Origin: Massilia sp. YIM B02763
Lineage (GTDB): Bacteria > Pseudomonadota > Gammaproteobacteria > Burkholderiales > Burkholderiaceae_D
DNA length: 64,000 nt
Reading direction: 5' to 3'
Assembly: GCF_030412015.1 (NCBI RefSeq)
Contig: NZ_JASNRD010000003.1
Span: 345,619 to 409,618, forward strand
Part shown: piece by piece, positions 49,901 through 58,415 of the stretch
How the letters are laid out: every line of letters starts with the position of its first letter
How positions within the stretch are numbered: position 1 is the first letter of the stretch
Program-made: the position numbers and the translations under genes
The notes under the pieces: model-generated
The model's database searches: none
What the model saw: the letters and a program-made list of their open reading frames with translations, nothing else
Told to the model about the DNA's origin: nothing

Positions 49901-52900
49901 GCGCGATCTGATCGCGTCCGCAAAGGAAGGGTCGGAGGCGCAGAAAAAACTGAAAGCCGAGTTCGACACCTGGTATGCCAACGGGCTCAAAGTGACGATT
50001 TCGGAAGCGGACGTTGCTCGAGCTAAGGGGCTGCTCGACATCATGTCAGCGCTTGACGATTCGGCAAAGTCTGCCGCGGAGGGCATGGCGAATTCGTTCG
50101 GCAAGGTGGGAGCTGCCATTGGTGAATTGACCACAGCGCTTAGCGGATACCAGCGGACGCAGGCTGCAATTGCGGCAAAGCTCGCATCTGACAAACTCGA
50201 CGCGCGCGGGGATGAAAGCAAGATCCAGAAGGCCAACGCCACAGCCGCCGAGGCTTCAGCGCAAGCTCAGATGAAGAGCTACGGCGACGTAGCTGGCGCT
50301 GCAAAGAGTTTCTTCGATGAAAATTCGAAGGGCTACAAGATCATGGGGGCAGTGGAAAAAGCCTACCACGCTGCCTCTCTTGTGATGAACGTGGAGCTGA
50401 TGGCGCAAAAGCTGTTCGCCACGAACACGGTCACCACTGCAAAAGCTACCGCCAACGCGATCGAGATCGAAGGGGCTGCAACAACTACCGGCGTAGTGCT
50501 CGGTGCGGAATCGGCCAAGTCCACCGCGTACGGCGTCACGGCGCTTGCTGCTGCGTTGGCTGCACCGTTCCCGGCGAACATCCCAGCCTTTGCCACTGTC
50601 GCAGCGATGCTGGCGGCGATCGGCGTTGCAATCGGTGGTGCTGGTGGCGCTGGAGACAAGAGTCTGTCGCAGCAGCGTCAGGAGACTCAGGGTACCGGAA
50701 CCGTTCTGGGTGACAGCAGTGCGAAGTCGGAGTCGATCCAGCGTGCTCTAGACGCCGTGGAGAAAAACACCTATCAGGGCTTGGCGATCAACACGAACAT
50801 GTTGGTCGCCCTGCGGAGCATCGATAACAACATCGTCAGTTTCGCGAGCCAGTTGGTGCAATCGACGGACGTGACAGGCAAGTACGCTGCCACTACCGGC
50901 ACGATGGGCGGGTTTGTCGGTAAGATCGTCAATGGGCTGTTCGGCGGTAAGACGTCGGTCCAAGACACTGGCTTCACCCTGGACCCGACTTCCTTGGGCG
51001 CCGCGCTGGCCCAGGGCGTGCAGGCCTACCAGTATTCGGACATGCACAAGTCCGGCGGCCTGTTCGGCAGCAGCAAGAATTGGACGGACAAGACGGCATT
51101 GGGCGATGAGGCCAACCGTCAGTTCGGCCAGATCATCGGGTCGCTCGCCAGCAGCATTACGGACGCGGGCGGCCTGCTTGGGCTATCCGGCAAAGACTTC
51201 ACCGACAAGCTGGACAGCTTCGTCATCGATATCGGCAAGGTCAGCTTGAAAGACCTAAAGGGCGATGAGCTGCAAAAAGAGCTGCAGGCTGTGTTTTCGA
51301 AGCTGGGTGACAACCTGGCGCAGTTTGCTGTCGGTGGGCTGGAAGGCCTGCAGAAGGTAGGAGAGGGGTACCTCGAAACCCTGGTGCGCATCGGAACCGA
51401 ATATCAGACCGTCGACGTCGTGTTCCAGTCGTTCGGCAAGACATTCGGCATGGTGGGTGTTGCTTCGGCAGAGGCGCGGGACCGTTTGGTGCAGTTGGCC
51501 GGCGGTCTCGACGAGTTCACCAGCCAAGGTGAATACTTCCTAACCAATTTCTTCAGCGACAAGGAGCAGGCGGAAGCACTGCGCGCGAGGATCGAGCCGA
51601 CCCTGGCTAAGAACGGACTCTCGAGCGTCGGCGACGATGTTGACAAGCTGTTCCGCAACTTCGTCGTCGGGCTGGACACTACGACCAAGGCTGGCGCCGA
51701 GACGTACACCGAGCTGATGGCAATCGCGCCGGCGCTGAAAACGATCGTCGATGCGCAGAAGGATGTACTCGACGAGCGTACGGATCTGCAGGAGCAGCTC
51801 GACGAGCTGACGCTGACGTCGTCCCAACTCCAGATCAAGCAGCGGGAGAAGGAGCGGGCAGCGCTCGATGCCTCAAACCGTGCACTTTATGACCAGGTCA
51901 AGGCGCTGGAGGACCAGAAGGCAGCAATCGAGGCGAACAAGGACGCTGCCTCGACGCTGCTGGGAGGTGTAGACGGTGCCTACTCGGTGCTGCAGAAGGT
52001 CGTGGCGCGCGAGAAAAGCGTGTTGCAGGAGCGGATCGACAAAGAGACCGAGGCGGTCAACCGTCTAAAGTCGCTTTCGGATTCGATCCACAGCACGCTC
52101 GACAGCATGAAGGTGCCGGGTACGGAGCTGTTCTCGCGTCATGCGGCGCAGGCGCAGATTCGCGGCGCACTTGCGACGGTCCGGGGCGGTGCGCAGCTAT
52201 CCGACGACCAGATTAAGTCGCTGGGCCAGGCGTTCAGCACGGTCTCGCAGGATTCGACCAAGCTGTTCGCCTCGAAGGACGACTACCTCTTCGACCTGCT
52301 CACCACGCGGAATGATATCGCCCAGCTGGGCGACATTACCGACGATCAGCTGACCAACGAGGAGAAGTCGCTCAAGGAGCTGCAGGACCAGACCAAGGCA
52401 CTGGACGCGACCCTAGAGAAGTATCAGGAACAGATCGACATCCTCAAGGGCATCAGCACGATCGGGCTGAGCATCGAAGACGCCATCAGGGGGCTCAACC
52501 TGTCGATTTCGCTCGCTCAGCAGAACTCGGCAGCGGGGGCGGCTAGTGCAATCAACGGTGCCTACCAGCAGTACCTCGGCAGGGCGCCGGATCAAGCGGG
52601 CTTCGAGTGGTGGCAAAACGCCGCCGCCGGCGGCACGCCGACGTCGCAGATCGTGGACGGCATCAAGAACTCGACCGAAGCCAACCTCAAAAATTTGTAC
52701 GAGAGCGTGCTTGGTCGCGCCCCGGATGCCGAGGGTCTGGCCTTCTGGATGAATGCCTACGGTCCCACGATGAGTGAGGCCGAGAAGGCGGATTTCCTGA
52801 AAGGTGCGAAAGCCGAGCTGGATGCGAAAGCGGCCGGCAAGCAAGACGACTGGCTGAAGGAGCACGGCGTCCCTGGTTATGCGTCGGGCGGTATGTTCGG

Positions 52901-53183
52901 TGGTGGCTTGCGGATCGTCGGCGAAGACGGCCCCGAACTGGAGGCCACGGGGCCGGCGCGGATCTGGAGCAGCAACCAGACCGCGGCGCTGCTGTCGCGA
53001 GCAGCGAACCCTTCGGAAAACTCGGCAGCGCTGGCTGAAACGGTGCGCACGCTGAACGCAACTGTCGCAACCCTCAAGGAGGCAAACGCAGATATGGCAA
53101 GAGATATGAAAACCATGGCTCAGGCCCTGAAGGACGCGAGTCCGAACGGTCAGTTCCTGCGTGTGAAGGTGGTCAACAATTGA
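46971..53183 (+). CDS. Tape measure protein
   Basis: A 2070-residue protein that sets tail length. Residues about 120-350 carry three related coiled repeats (ELAQAQxxRDxFxxxLREQI then YRAAQxGxSQxAxxLIxQL). A TMP N-domain and hydrophobic segments (about 430-450 and 1170-1215) follow. Near 1863-1945 lie two DUF4214 units (YQQYLGRAPDQAGFEWW, LYESVLGRAPDAEGLAFW). The end has the family signature GEDGPELEATGPARIWS. The ATG at 46971 was chosen over a TTG four codons earlier. Confidence 0.92.
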   Translation: MTEVVNQATILVTADATGVEAGLRPAVAAAQQAGQAISRVGDGAAGASRSVETAGRSIVSSIQRATVALESGSRTSAAYFELLARQKGVDPSILAPYIAQLRAVEDAQARAAQAASAQQAAQQQTAEGIRAQAAAQRELAQAQATRDNFVASLREQIALFGASTEQAQRYRAAQIGASQAAEPLIAQLQAMRSAQEQAAQAQRDSAEAARQQAAAQRELAQAQASRDAFLSSLREQIALTGRTTEETLRYRAAQLGVSQQASALILQLENMRAAQDQVAAAARAQAQAQREAVAAQGRRDSFIADLQQQADAIGRTRTELLELRAAQLGVANQAAPLIAQLRAAENGLNHTGMSARATAAAMRGVPAQLTDIVVSLQGGQAPLTVLLQQGGQLRDMFGSVGGAARALGSSVLGLINPYTVAAAAVGALAYAYYKGSKEVDAYNRSIILSGNAAGTTASQLADTAREISKSVGTQGDAAAALAELAGTGAVSSRNLKQFGEVAVQAQKYIGRSVEDTAKDFAELGKSPVEASLKLDQAYNYLTVSVLDQIKALERQGRVVEAGEIAQRAYATAWASRSEQMKESLGTIQRAWMDTKDAASKAWDEFLGIGRKKTTGEQLADVRRQIALAKQAPIDTSTIKGYGDEMRRREAKSKLPSLEKEESKLQKDLDAENLQAQQKERETALKKASAAWDVIMEGALSRADAKKRRVTQITEAAKAAGTYAKPEDLKAALRKVDQEFESLDNPALAKAEGQREVAKAALAGELQNLESRHKQLLMSEAEYIAQKRDLQLKEADIDIAGIRARAQHDKGKEDQSAYQKDIADLQVAVQRRKNIIDGAKNDTDELGTARKKAVADLVRGWDDTIASESAATSIEVDLFGKSSQARAVATAQMKLDVDARKLIDDQKRSGHPLTESEIADLNKETAARKEKLAAVMNERAAIAAASQLRDQNRKTAAESISDPAARQKALLDIEADQWRDLIASAKEGSEAQKKLKAEFDTWYANGLKVTISEADVARAKGLLDIMSALDDSAKSAAEGMANSFGKVGAAIGELTTALSGYQRTQAAIAAKLASDKLDARGDESKIQKANATAAEASAQAQMKSYGDVAGAAKSFFDENSKGYKIMGAVEKAYHAASLVMNVELMAQKLFATNTVTTAKATANAIEIEGAATTTGVVLGAESAKSTAYGVTALAAALAAPFPANIPAFATVAAMLAAIGVAIGGAGGAGDKSLSQQRQETQGTGTVLGDSSAKSESIQRALDAVEKNTYQGLAINTNMLVALRSIDNNIVSFASQLVQSTDVTGKYAATTGTMGGFVGKIVNGLFGGKTSVQDTGFTLDPTSLGAALAQGVQAYQYSDMHKSGGLFGSSKNWTDKTALGDEANRQFGQIIGSLASSITDAGGLLGLSGKDFTDKLDSFVIDIGKVSLKDLKGDELQKELQAVFSKLGDNLAQFAVGGLEGLQKVGEGYLETLVRIGTEYQTVDVVFQSFGKTFGMVGVASAEARDRLVQLAGGLDEFTSQGEYFLTNFFSDKEQAEALRARIEPTLAKNGLSSVGDDVDKLFRNFVVGLDTTTKAGAETYTELMAIAPALKTIVDAQKDVLDERTDLQEQLDELTLTSSQLQIKQREKERAALDASNRALYDQVKALEDQKAAIEANKDAASTLLGGVDGAYSVLQKVVAREKSVLQERIDKETEAVNRLKSLSDSIHSTLDSMKVPGTELFSRHAAQAQIRGALATVRGGAQLSDDQIKSLGQAFSTVSQDSTKLFASKDDYLFDLLTTRNDIAQLGDITDDQLTNEEKSLKELQDQTKALDATLEKYQEQIDILKGISTIGLSIEDAIRGLNLSISLAQQNSAAGAASAINGAYQQYLGRAPDQAGFEWWQNAAAGGTPTSQIVDGIKNSTEANLKNLYESVLGRAPDAEGLAFWMNAYGPTMSEAEKADFLKGAKAELDAKAAGKQDDWLKEHGVPGYASGGMFGGGLRIVGEDGPELEATGPARIWSSNQTAALLSRAANPSENSAALAETVRTLNATVATLKEANADMARDMKTMAQALKDASPNGQFLRVKVVNN

Positions 53184-54115
53184 GCGGCCTGTTGAGCGTC
53201 TTGGTGCCGACCACCATCACGGCCGCCATGCTGACCAGTACGACGGCGACGAGTGAGGGCTACGCCGCATGGGACAAGACGAAGACCTATGCGGTGGGCG
53301 ACTACTGCTACAGCGCGTCGACGCAGCATAACTATCGCAGCCTGGTCGCGAACAACCTGAATAAGGATCCGACCGATGCGGTCAACCGCACCGCGGCCAC
53401 CAGTTCCAGCATCGTGTATTGGCAGGATCTGGGGCCGGCGAACCCCTGGGCGATGTTCGACAAGAAGATTGGCACGGCCACCACGGCCAACGGCAATCTA
53501 ACCGTCGTGCTTCGCCCGGGCGCATTCACCGACTTCTATGTAGTCGGTGTCGAAGGGGCGAATTCGCTTACGGTGACAGTGAGGGATGCGGCTGGCGGCG
53601 AAGTTGTGTACACAAGCACGACAGCGATGGAGGCCAGCGCGCCGGACGATTACTGGGAGTACTTCTTTGACCCCTTTGAGTCTCAGACTGATCTTCTTCT
53701 TACCGGCCTGCCGCCGTATGGGACTGGGGAGGCGACGATTACCCTGGCCGGTGGCGGCACCGTCAAGTGCGGTGCGATGGCGGTGGGAGCGGTAAAGGTG
53801 CTAGGCAAATCCAAGGCTGATGCTGAGGCCGAGCCGACCTCGTTCGCCTTCATCAATACGGACCAGTGGGGCGAAACAGACATCGTTGAGGGCCCGTCGG
53901 CGACGAATCTATCCGTGCAGGCCACGACCGACACCCGCGACGACGGCCGCAAGGCCCAGGCAATCGTCACAAGCCTACTTGGCAAGCCGGCCTTCTGGTT
54001 CTGCTCCGATCGCCCAGACGCCGCCGGCCTGCGCACCTGGGGCCTCGGTTCCGGGCGGTTCTCGTACAACAGCGAGCGCTGCACCATTTCTTTGACAGTA
54101 AAGGGCATGATCTAA
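53180..54115 (+). CDS. Phage tail tip protein
   Basis: A 311-residue protein, apparently starting at TTG overlapping the tape measure stop. An N-terminal carbohydrate-binding-like module (AAWDKTKTYAVGDYCYSAST, YWQDLGPANPWAMFD) is followed by beta-rich domains (GAFTDFYVVGVEGANSLTVT) and CTISLTVKGMI at the end. Similar proteins follow tape measures in some betaproteobacterial phages. The exact role in the tip is unknown. Its last base is the first of the next start codon. Confidence 0.7.
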   Translation: MSGLLSVLVPTTITAAMLTSTTATSEGYAAWDKTKTYAVGDYCYSASTQHNYRSLVANNLNKDPTDAVNRTAATSSSIVYWQDLGPANPWAMFDKKIGTATTANGNLTVVLRPGAFTDFYVVGVEGANSLTVTVRDAAGGEVVYTSTTAMEASAPDDYWEYFFDPFESQTDLLLTGLPPYGTGEATITLAGGGTVKCGAMAVGAVKVLGKSKADAEAEPTSFAFINTDQWGETDIVEGPSATNLSVQATTDTRDDGRKAQAIVTSLLGKPAFWFCSDRPDAAGLRTWGLGSGRFSYNSERCTISLTVKGMI

Positions 54116-54996
54116 TGGCAACGTCACCGCCACCAATCTCTCCGTTCACCGGCTTGGCGCCGCAGCGGAAGGACAAGACCACCTTCAGCGATCGGTTCGA
54201 CGCCTTTGTCACCTGGATCATCGCGTTCGTAAGCCAAATGGCGGCGCTGTCCCTGAACATCTACAACAACGCACTGGAAGCGTTCCAGAGTGCGGCTACT
54301 GCGACCAGTGCTGCGGCGGCAGCAATGGCCACGGCGAACGTCACTGTGTGGGCTAGCGGCGCGACGATTCCGCAGTATGCCTCCGTCATCTCGCCAGCGA
54401 ATGGACGAACATACCGGCGCAAGACACCAATGGGCTCGGGCTCAGTAGACCCTTCGGCAGATCCGACGAACTACGAGCCCCTATCCGTTCTCCCGCAGGC
54501 GTTGGTAGCACTTGCTTCGGTGACGGTAACAACTGCAGTGGCGCAGATCGATTTCTTAACCTTGTTCAGCGATGACTACGATAAATACGTCATCGAGGTG
54601 GAGGGATTGACCCATAACGGCGGTGGGACCGATTTCCCGTGGGTGCGATTCGCAGTTGGTGGGGTGGTAGATGCAAATTCCAACTATATCGCAATGGCGC
54701 AAAGCAGCGGTTCAGGTGCGAATTCCAGTGGGCTGGCGTTTGGCGGCAGCATGACTGCAGGTACGGTATCGCTCTATCAAGATTGTACCGGGACAATTGA
54801 AATCTATAACGCGCGGTCGACAACCAGGTCTAAAGCCATGTCGTCGCGCGGCACTGTTGGCGGAACAGCCTGTTTTCTTGCAGGCCGCTACGGATCTGCT
54901 TCTCCGCTAAGCGGCTTCCGACTTTATATGAGCTCTGGCTCAAATATTAGCGCCGGAACAGTGCGTGTTTTCGGCGTGAAAAATACTTTAGGGTGA
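54115..54996 (+). CDS. Tail fibre-like protein
   Basis: A 293-residue protein. The N-terminus (SPFTGLAPQRKDKTTFSDRF followed by an Ala-rich coiled helix) is typical of virion-attached fibres. The C-terminal beta domain (about 150-293: DDYDKYVIEVEGLTHNGGGT, GSASPLSGFRLYMSSGSNIS) probably forms the trimeric tip. Codons in the C-terminal half are more AT-rich than in neighbouring genes, suggesting exchange of the host-range part. Confidence 0.7.
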   Translation: MATSPPPISPFTGLAPQRKDKTTFSDRFDAFVTWIIAFVSQMAALSLNIYNNALEAFQSAATATSAAAAAMATANVTVWASGATIPQYASVISPANGRTYRRKTPMGSGSVDPSADPTNYEPLSVLPQALVALASVTVTTAVAQIDFLTLFSDDYDKYVIEVEGLTHNGGGTDFPWVRFAVGGVVDANSNYIAMAQSSGSGANSSGLAFGGSMTAGTVSLYQDCTGTIEIYNARSTTRSKAMSSRGTVGGTACFLAGRYGSASPLSGFRLYMSSGSNISAGTVRVFGVKNTLG

Positions 54997-55001
54997 ATTT
55001 A

Positions 55002-55451
55002 ATGGTGCTCCAAATATTGGACAACGGCGTTTTGCGTAGCGCTACTCTTGAGGAAGCGGCGGAGATCGAAGCGCGTTCGCAAACTAACATAGATATGCTG
55101 CGTGCAGCAAAGAACAACGAGATTAATGCATGGCGTAGCGCGGCAAACCTTGCGACGTTTCCGCATGCGGGCAAGCTGATCTCGTGCGACGAACTGTCCC
55201 GCTCGGACATTGATGGAGTCGCGAACAACATCGCGCTGTTCGGCGAGTTCCCGGCCGGCTTCCCCGGCGGGTGGAAGGCGACGGACAACACGATGATCCC
55301 TCTGCCCGACGTCGACGCGTTCCGGGCGATGTACGCCTCGATGACGGCGCAGGGGGCAGCGAATTTCAACCGCGCGCAGGAACTGAAGGCGCAGCTGGCG
55401 GCCGCCAGCACGCCGGAGGCGATCGCCGCAATTACCTGGAGCGATGAATGA
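55002..55451 (+). CDS. Tail fibre-associated protein (DUF4376-like)
   Basis: A 149-residue protein (MVLQILDNGVLRSATLEEAA at the start, AAKNNEINAWRSAANLATFP in the middle, SRSDIDGVANNIALFGEFPA). It resembles the DUF4376 domain of fibre or fibre-assembly proteins. The ATG at 55002 has AGGG eight bases upstream; a GTG at 54993 is an alternative. It overlaps the next gene by four bases. Confidence 0.65.
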   Translation: MVLQILDNGVLRSATLEEAAEIEARSQTNIDMLRAAKNNEINAWRSAANLATFPHAGKLISCDELSRSDIDGVANNIALFGEFPAGFPGGWKATDNTMIPLPDVDAFRAMYASMTAQGAANFNRAQELKAQLAAASTPEAIAAITWSDE

Positions 55452-55969
55452 CCCTTCGTGCCGCATTCTACAAAGCTACCCATCCCGGCCTGCCGGGCGT
55501 CTACAACCGCCTGGTGCGCTGGTGGACGCGCAGCGAGTACTCGCATGTCGAGCTGCTGCTGGCCGGGCCCGGCGGCTACGATTCGAATCGCTACTTCGCC
55601 GCATCGGCGTCGGCCATGGATGGTGGCGTGCGGTTCAAGTACATCGACTTCGACCCGGCGCTTTGGGATTTCATCGATCTCCCTGAGCAACTGGCTGACG
55701 ACGCCTGGAGATGGTTCCTGGCGAACGAAGGCGCAGCCTACGACTACATGGGGAACGTGCACTTCGTGCTGTCGCCCGTCGCCGGCAGCAAGCGCAAGTG
55801 GTTCTGCTCCGAGGCCGTGGCCGCGGCGCTCGGCATCCCGGATTCCGGACGCTTCGATCCTGGCACGCTGCACGCGGCCCTGACCTTTCTGACCAAGCCC
55901 GCCTCGAGCGGGCTTTTTAACGCCCACTCCAATGGCCACAATCTTCATCGATCCGAGCGCGTCGACTAA
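55448..55969 (+). CDS. Permuted papain-like (YiiX/NlpC-P60) peptidase or amidase
   Basis: A 173-residue protein with His33 in YSHVELLL and Cys120 in KWFCSEAVAAAL, a His-before-Cys order as in YiiX/YaeF circularly permuted NlpC/P60 enzymes. Between tail genes, it probably opens peptidoglycan during DNA entry. Its C-terminus runs through a terminator-like hairpin and overlaps the tailspike gene by 38 bases; the last 20 residues may be unstructured. Confidence 0.75.
   Translation: MTLRAAFYKATHPGLPGVYNRLVRWWTRSEYSHVELLLAGPGGYDSNRYFAASASAMDGGVRFKYIDFDPALWDFIDLPEQLADDAWRWFLANEGAAYDYMGNVHFVLSPVAGSKRKWFCSEAVAAALGIPDSGRFDPGTLHAALTFLTKPASSGLFNAHSNGHNLHRSERVD
55895..55918 (+). terminator. Terminator-like hairpin before the tailspike gene
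   Basis: AAGCCCGC / GCGGGCTT around CTCGA followed by T residues, 14 bases before the tailspike ATG and inside the end of the peptidase gene. Confidence 0.7.
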
Positions 55970-57641
55970 CGGTGCGGGTACGGCTGCCAGTCCATACAAC
56001 ACCTGGGCGAGCGTGCCGATCGCAGCTGGCAACGCGTACAAGCAGAAGCGCGGCACGATCTGGAGCGGGGCGTTCCCCAGCCTGGCCAGCGGCACGAGCG
56101 GCAACCTCACCACGATCACGGCCTACGCGAATGCCGACGGCACGGATAGCGTGGCGCTGCCGCAGCCGATCATCGACATCGGCGACCGTATCATGCCTGG
56201 CACGCTCAACGGGCCTAAGACGTTCACGCTGTGGTCGAATGTCGATATCCGATGCGCGCGCTCAAGCATCGCGAGCGACGTGCCGATCATGTGGGTCGGC
56301 AGCGACGTCGAAATTTCCGACTGCACGCTGACGACGAACCTCACCGCGCTGTATGGCGAGAAGTGCAGCCGCGTCAAGATCCTGCGCAACAAGATCCGCT
56401 GCGCGACTGCGGCGACGTCGACCGCCTCGATCAATGCGATCGTGCTGGCCGGCTCGCAGGCGCTCGACGACAACGTCATCGACCGCAACGACATCTTGGT
56501 CGGTGACGGCGGCCCGGCCGGTGCGCACGTCATCAAGGTCTCGGCCGCGGTGCCGATCACCAGCCTGCAGGTGACGAACAACAAGATCCGGACGGCGAGC
56601 GGGCTGCCGACGACGCACGTGGACAAAGCTGGCATCTTCATCGGGTGGGCCTACGGCGCGAGCTTGTTCGGGCCTACCGGCACTGCGGCAGCCAGCATTG
56701 TCGTCTCGGGCAACGATGTCGCAAACCTAGTCGATGGCGTCTTCCTGTACACGGCCAGTAACGTCTGGACGCACCACAACACGTTCGACAATCAGGGCAG
56801 CTTCGGCGTACACGTAACCGGGAACACCGCTCACCCGTCGAGCGGTTGCATGATCGAGTGGAACAAGTGCCGCTGGGCCGGGCGCAACCTTGCGCCGTTC
56901 TACGGTCGCGGGATCGAGCTCTCGGGCGGCAGCGCGCTGGATGCGTGCTCCGGCCACGTGGTGCGGTTCAATGACTGCAGCTACGCGAAAAACTGGGGCG
57001 GCCCGCTCGACAACATCACCGAGGGCGTCGGGATCGGGCTGGACGACGCGACGGCCGGCTGCCAGGTATACGGCAACCTGATCCGGGGCACCGAGGGCAA
57101 CGCCATCCAGTTCTACGGCGGCACCTCGGCGCCGGCCGACACGGGCGGCCACACCATCGTGGGCAACTTCATCATCGACTGTGGCCTGGGCAGCTACCGC
57201 AACCGCCGCACCAATCCGGTGCTGACCGGCTGCGCGGCGATCAGCACCTCGAAAACCCAAGGCTCCAGGACGGTCATCGCCCACAACGTGATCATCGGCG
57301 GCACGGGCGGCGTGCGCTTCGACGCCAGCAGCTCGAACGTCGAGATCTTCGGCAACGTGTTCAAGCGGCAGACGGTCTATGCGATCACGGCCGCGAGCAC
57401 GGCAGGGATCCGCGACAACTGCTACGACCCTGCGATCCCGAAGCAGATCGGCAACCTCACGATGGACGGCAGCGGCACGCCCACGCCGGCGCTGCTGTCG
57501 ACCGGCGCAACTGGAGACAAGACGGCTGACACCTTGGTCGATGAGTCCTTCAACGCGCTGACCGGCTCGCCCCTGCTGGACATGATCTTCCGGAAGGGCG
57601 TGCCGTTCGCGCCTCTCATGCTCGACCTGGTCGATGGATAA
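55932..57641 (+). CDS. Tailspike, right-handed parallel beta-helix
   Basis: A 569-residue protein opening with the polysaccharide-lyase-like start ATIFIDPSASTNGAGTAASP. Residues about 90-500 contain repeated beta-helix coils (VEISDCTLTTNL, VKILRNKIRC, LQVTNNKIRT, NVEIFGNVFKRQ). Such spikes bind and often cleave surface polysaccharide and set host range. The short C-terminus lacks a recognisable trimerisation domain. GC-rich, like the rest of the late operon. Confidence 0.85.
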   Translation: MATIFIDPSASTNGAGTAASPYNTWASVPIAAGNAYKQKRGTIWSGAFPSLASGTSGNLTTITAYANADGTDSVALPQPIIDIGDRIMPGTLNGPKTFTLWSNVDIRCARSSIASDVPIMWVGSDVEISDCTLTTNLTALYGEKCSRVKILRNKIRCATAATSTASINAIVLAGSQALDDNVIDRNDILVGDGGPAGAHVIKVSAAVPITSLQVTNNKIRTASGLPTTHVDKAGIFIGWAYGASLFGPTGTAAASIVVSGNDVANLVDGVFLYTASNVWTHHNTFDNQGSFGVHVTGNTAHPSSGCMIEWNKCRWAGRNLAPFYGRGIELSGGSALDACSGHVVRFNDCSYAKNWGGPLDNITEGVGIGLDDATAGCQVYGNLIRGTEGNAIQFYGGTSAPADTGGHTIVGNFIIDCGLGSYRNRRTNPVLTGCAAISTSKTQGSRTVIAHNVIIGGTGGVRFDASSSNVEIFGNVFKRQTVYAITAASTAGIRDNCYDPAIPKQIGNLTMDGSGTPTPALLSTGATGDKTADTLVDESFNALTGSPLLDMIFRKGVPFAPLMLDLVDG

Positions 57642-57648
57642 ATCTCGG

Positions 57649-57671
57649 GCCGCCTTCGGGCGGCTTTTTTT
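57649..57671 (+). terminator. Terminator after the tailspike gene
   Basis: GCCGCC-TTCG-GGCGGC followed by seven T residues, 8 bases after the stop codon and 20 before the holin gene. Confidence 0.85.
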
Positions 57672-57690
57672 CGCCCAATGAAAGGCAAGC

Positions 57691-57921
57691 ATGATTCAAG
57701 TAACTCCGCCAACCGCAGGAGAGGCCGGCAGCTACGCCGGCGCTGTCGTGGCGATCGTCGCGTCGTTGACGCTCACGCAGTGGGGCATCCTCGTCGGCAT
57801 CTTCACAGCCCTGGCGACGTTCCTGCTGAACGCCTACTACATGGACCGGCGCGATCGCCGCGAGCAGCGTGAAAGCGATGCCCGCATGGCAGCCGGGCTG
57901 CCGGTAGGGAGTGGCAAATGA
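57691..57921 (+). CDS. Holin (HP1-like)
   Basis: A 76-residue protein with one or two hydrophobic segments (GAVVAIVASLTLTQWGILVG and IFTALATFLLNAYYM) and a basic tail (DRRDRREQRESDARM), the pattern of HP1-type holins. It should open the inner membrane at lysis. Its stop overlaps the endolysin start. Confidence 0.8.
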   Translation: MIQVTPPTAGEAGSYAGAVVAIVASLTLTQWGILVGIFTALATFLLNAYYMDRRDRREQRESDARMAAGLPVGSGK

Positions 57922-58415
57922 GTCCGCTGCGCCTCCTCAACCTGGCCATCGTGCCAGCGCTGGCCGAGCTGGCGAAGTCCGGCATCGCCGATACCGCCGA
58001 TGCACGCCGGTTCGTCCTGGCCATCGCCCTGCAGGAATCCGGCCTCGCCCACCGGCGCCAGGTGCTCGCGGGCGGCGCCGAGAACGGTCCGGCAGCATCG
58101 TTCTGGCAGTTCGAGGCCGGCGGCGCTTGCAAGGGCGTGCTGACGCACCACCTTGCCGCGTCGACCATGCGCGCCGCGTGCGTCGACTTCAACGTCGAGC
58201 CCACGCAGCAGGGCCTGTGGGAGGCCATGCGCTACCACGACATCATCGCCGCGATCGCGGCGCGCCTGCTGATCTACACGCTGCCGTACAAGCTGCCGAT
58301 CACGGCCGCCGACGGCTGGGCCCAGTACACCGCCGCCTGGCGCCCGGGCAAACCCCATCCCGAAACCTGGGCCAACGCATGGGCGCTGGCCACACTCACC
58401 GTAGGAGCGAACTAA
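57918..58415 (+). CDS. Endolysin (lytic transglycosylase-like)
   Basis: A 165-residue protein with the catalytic-type motif IALQESGLAHRRQV (Glu near residue 38) and AASFWQFEAGGACKGVLTHH. No signal peptide is seen, so it depends on the holin. Coupled to the holin (ATGA) and to the next gene (TAATG). Confidence 0.8.
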   Translation: MSPLRLLNLAIVPALAELAKSGIADTADARRFVLAIALQESGLAHRRQVLAGGAENGPAASFWQFEAGGACKGVLTHHLAASTMRAACVDFNVEPTQQGLWEAMRYHDIIAAIAARLLIYTLPYKLPITAADGWAQYTAAWRPGKPHPETWANAWALATLTVGAN

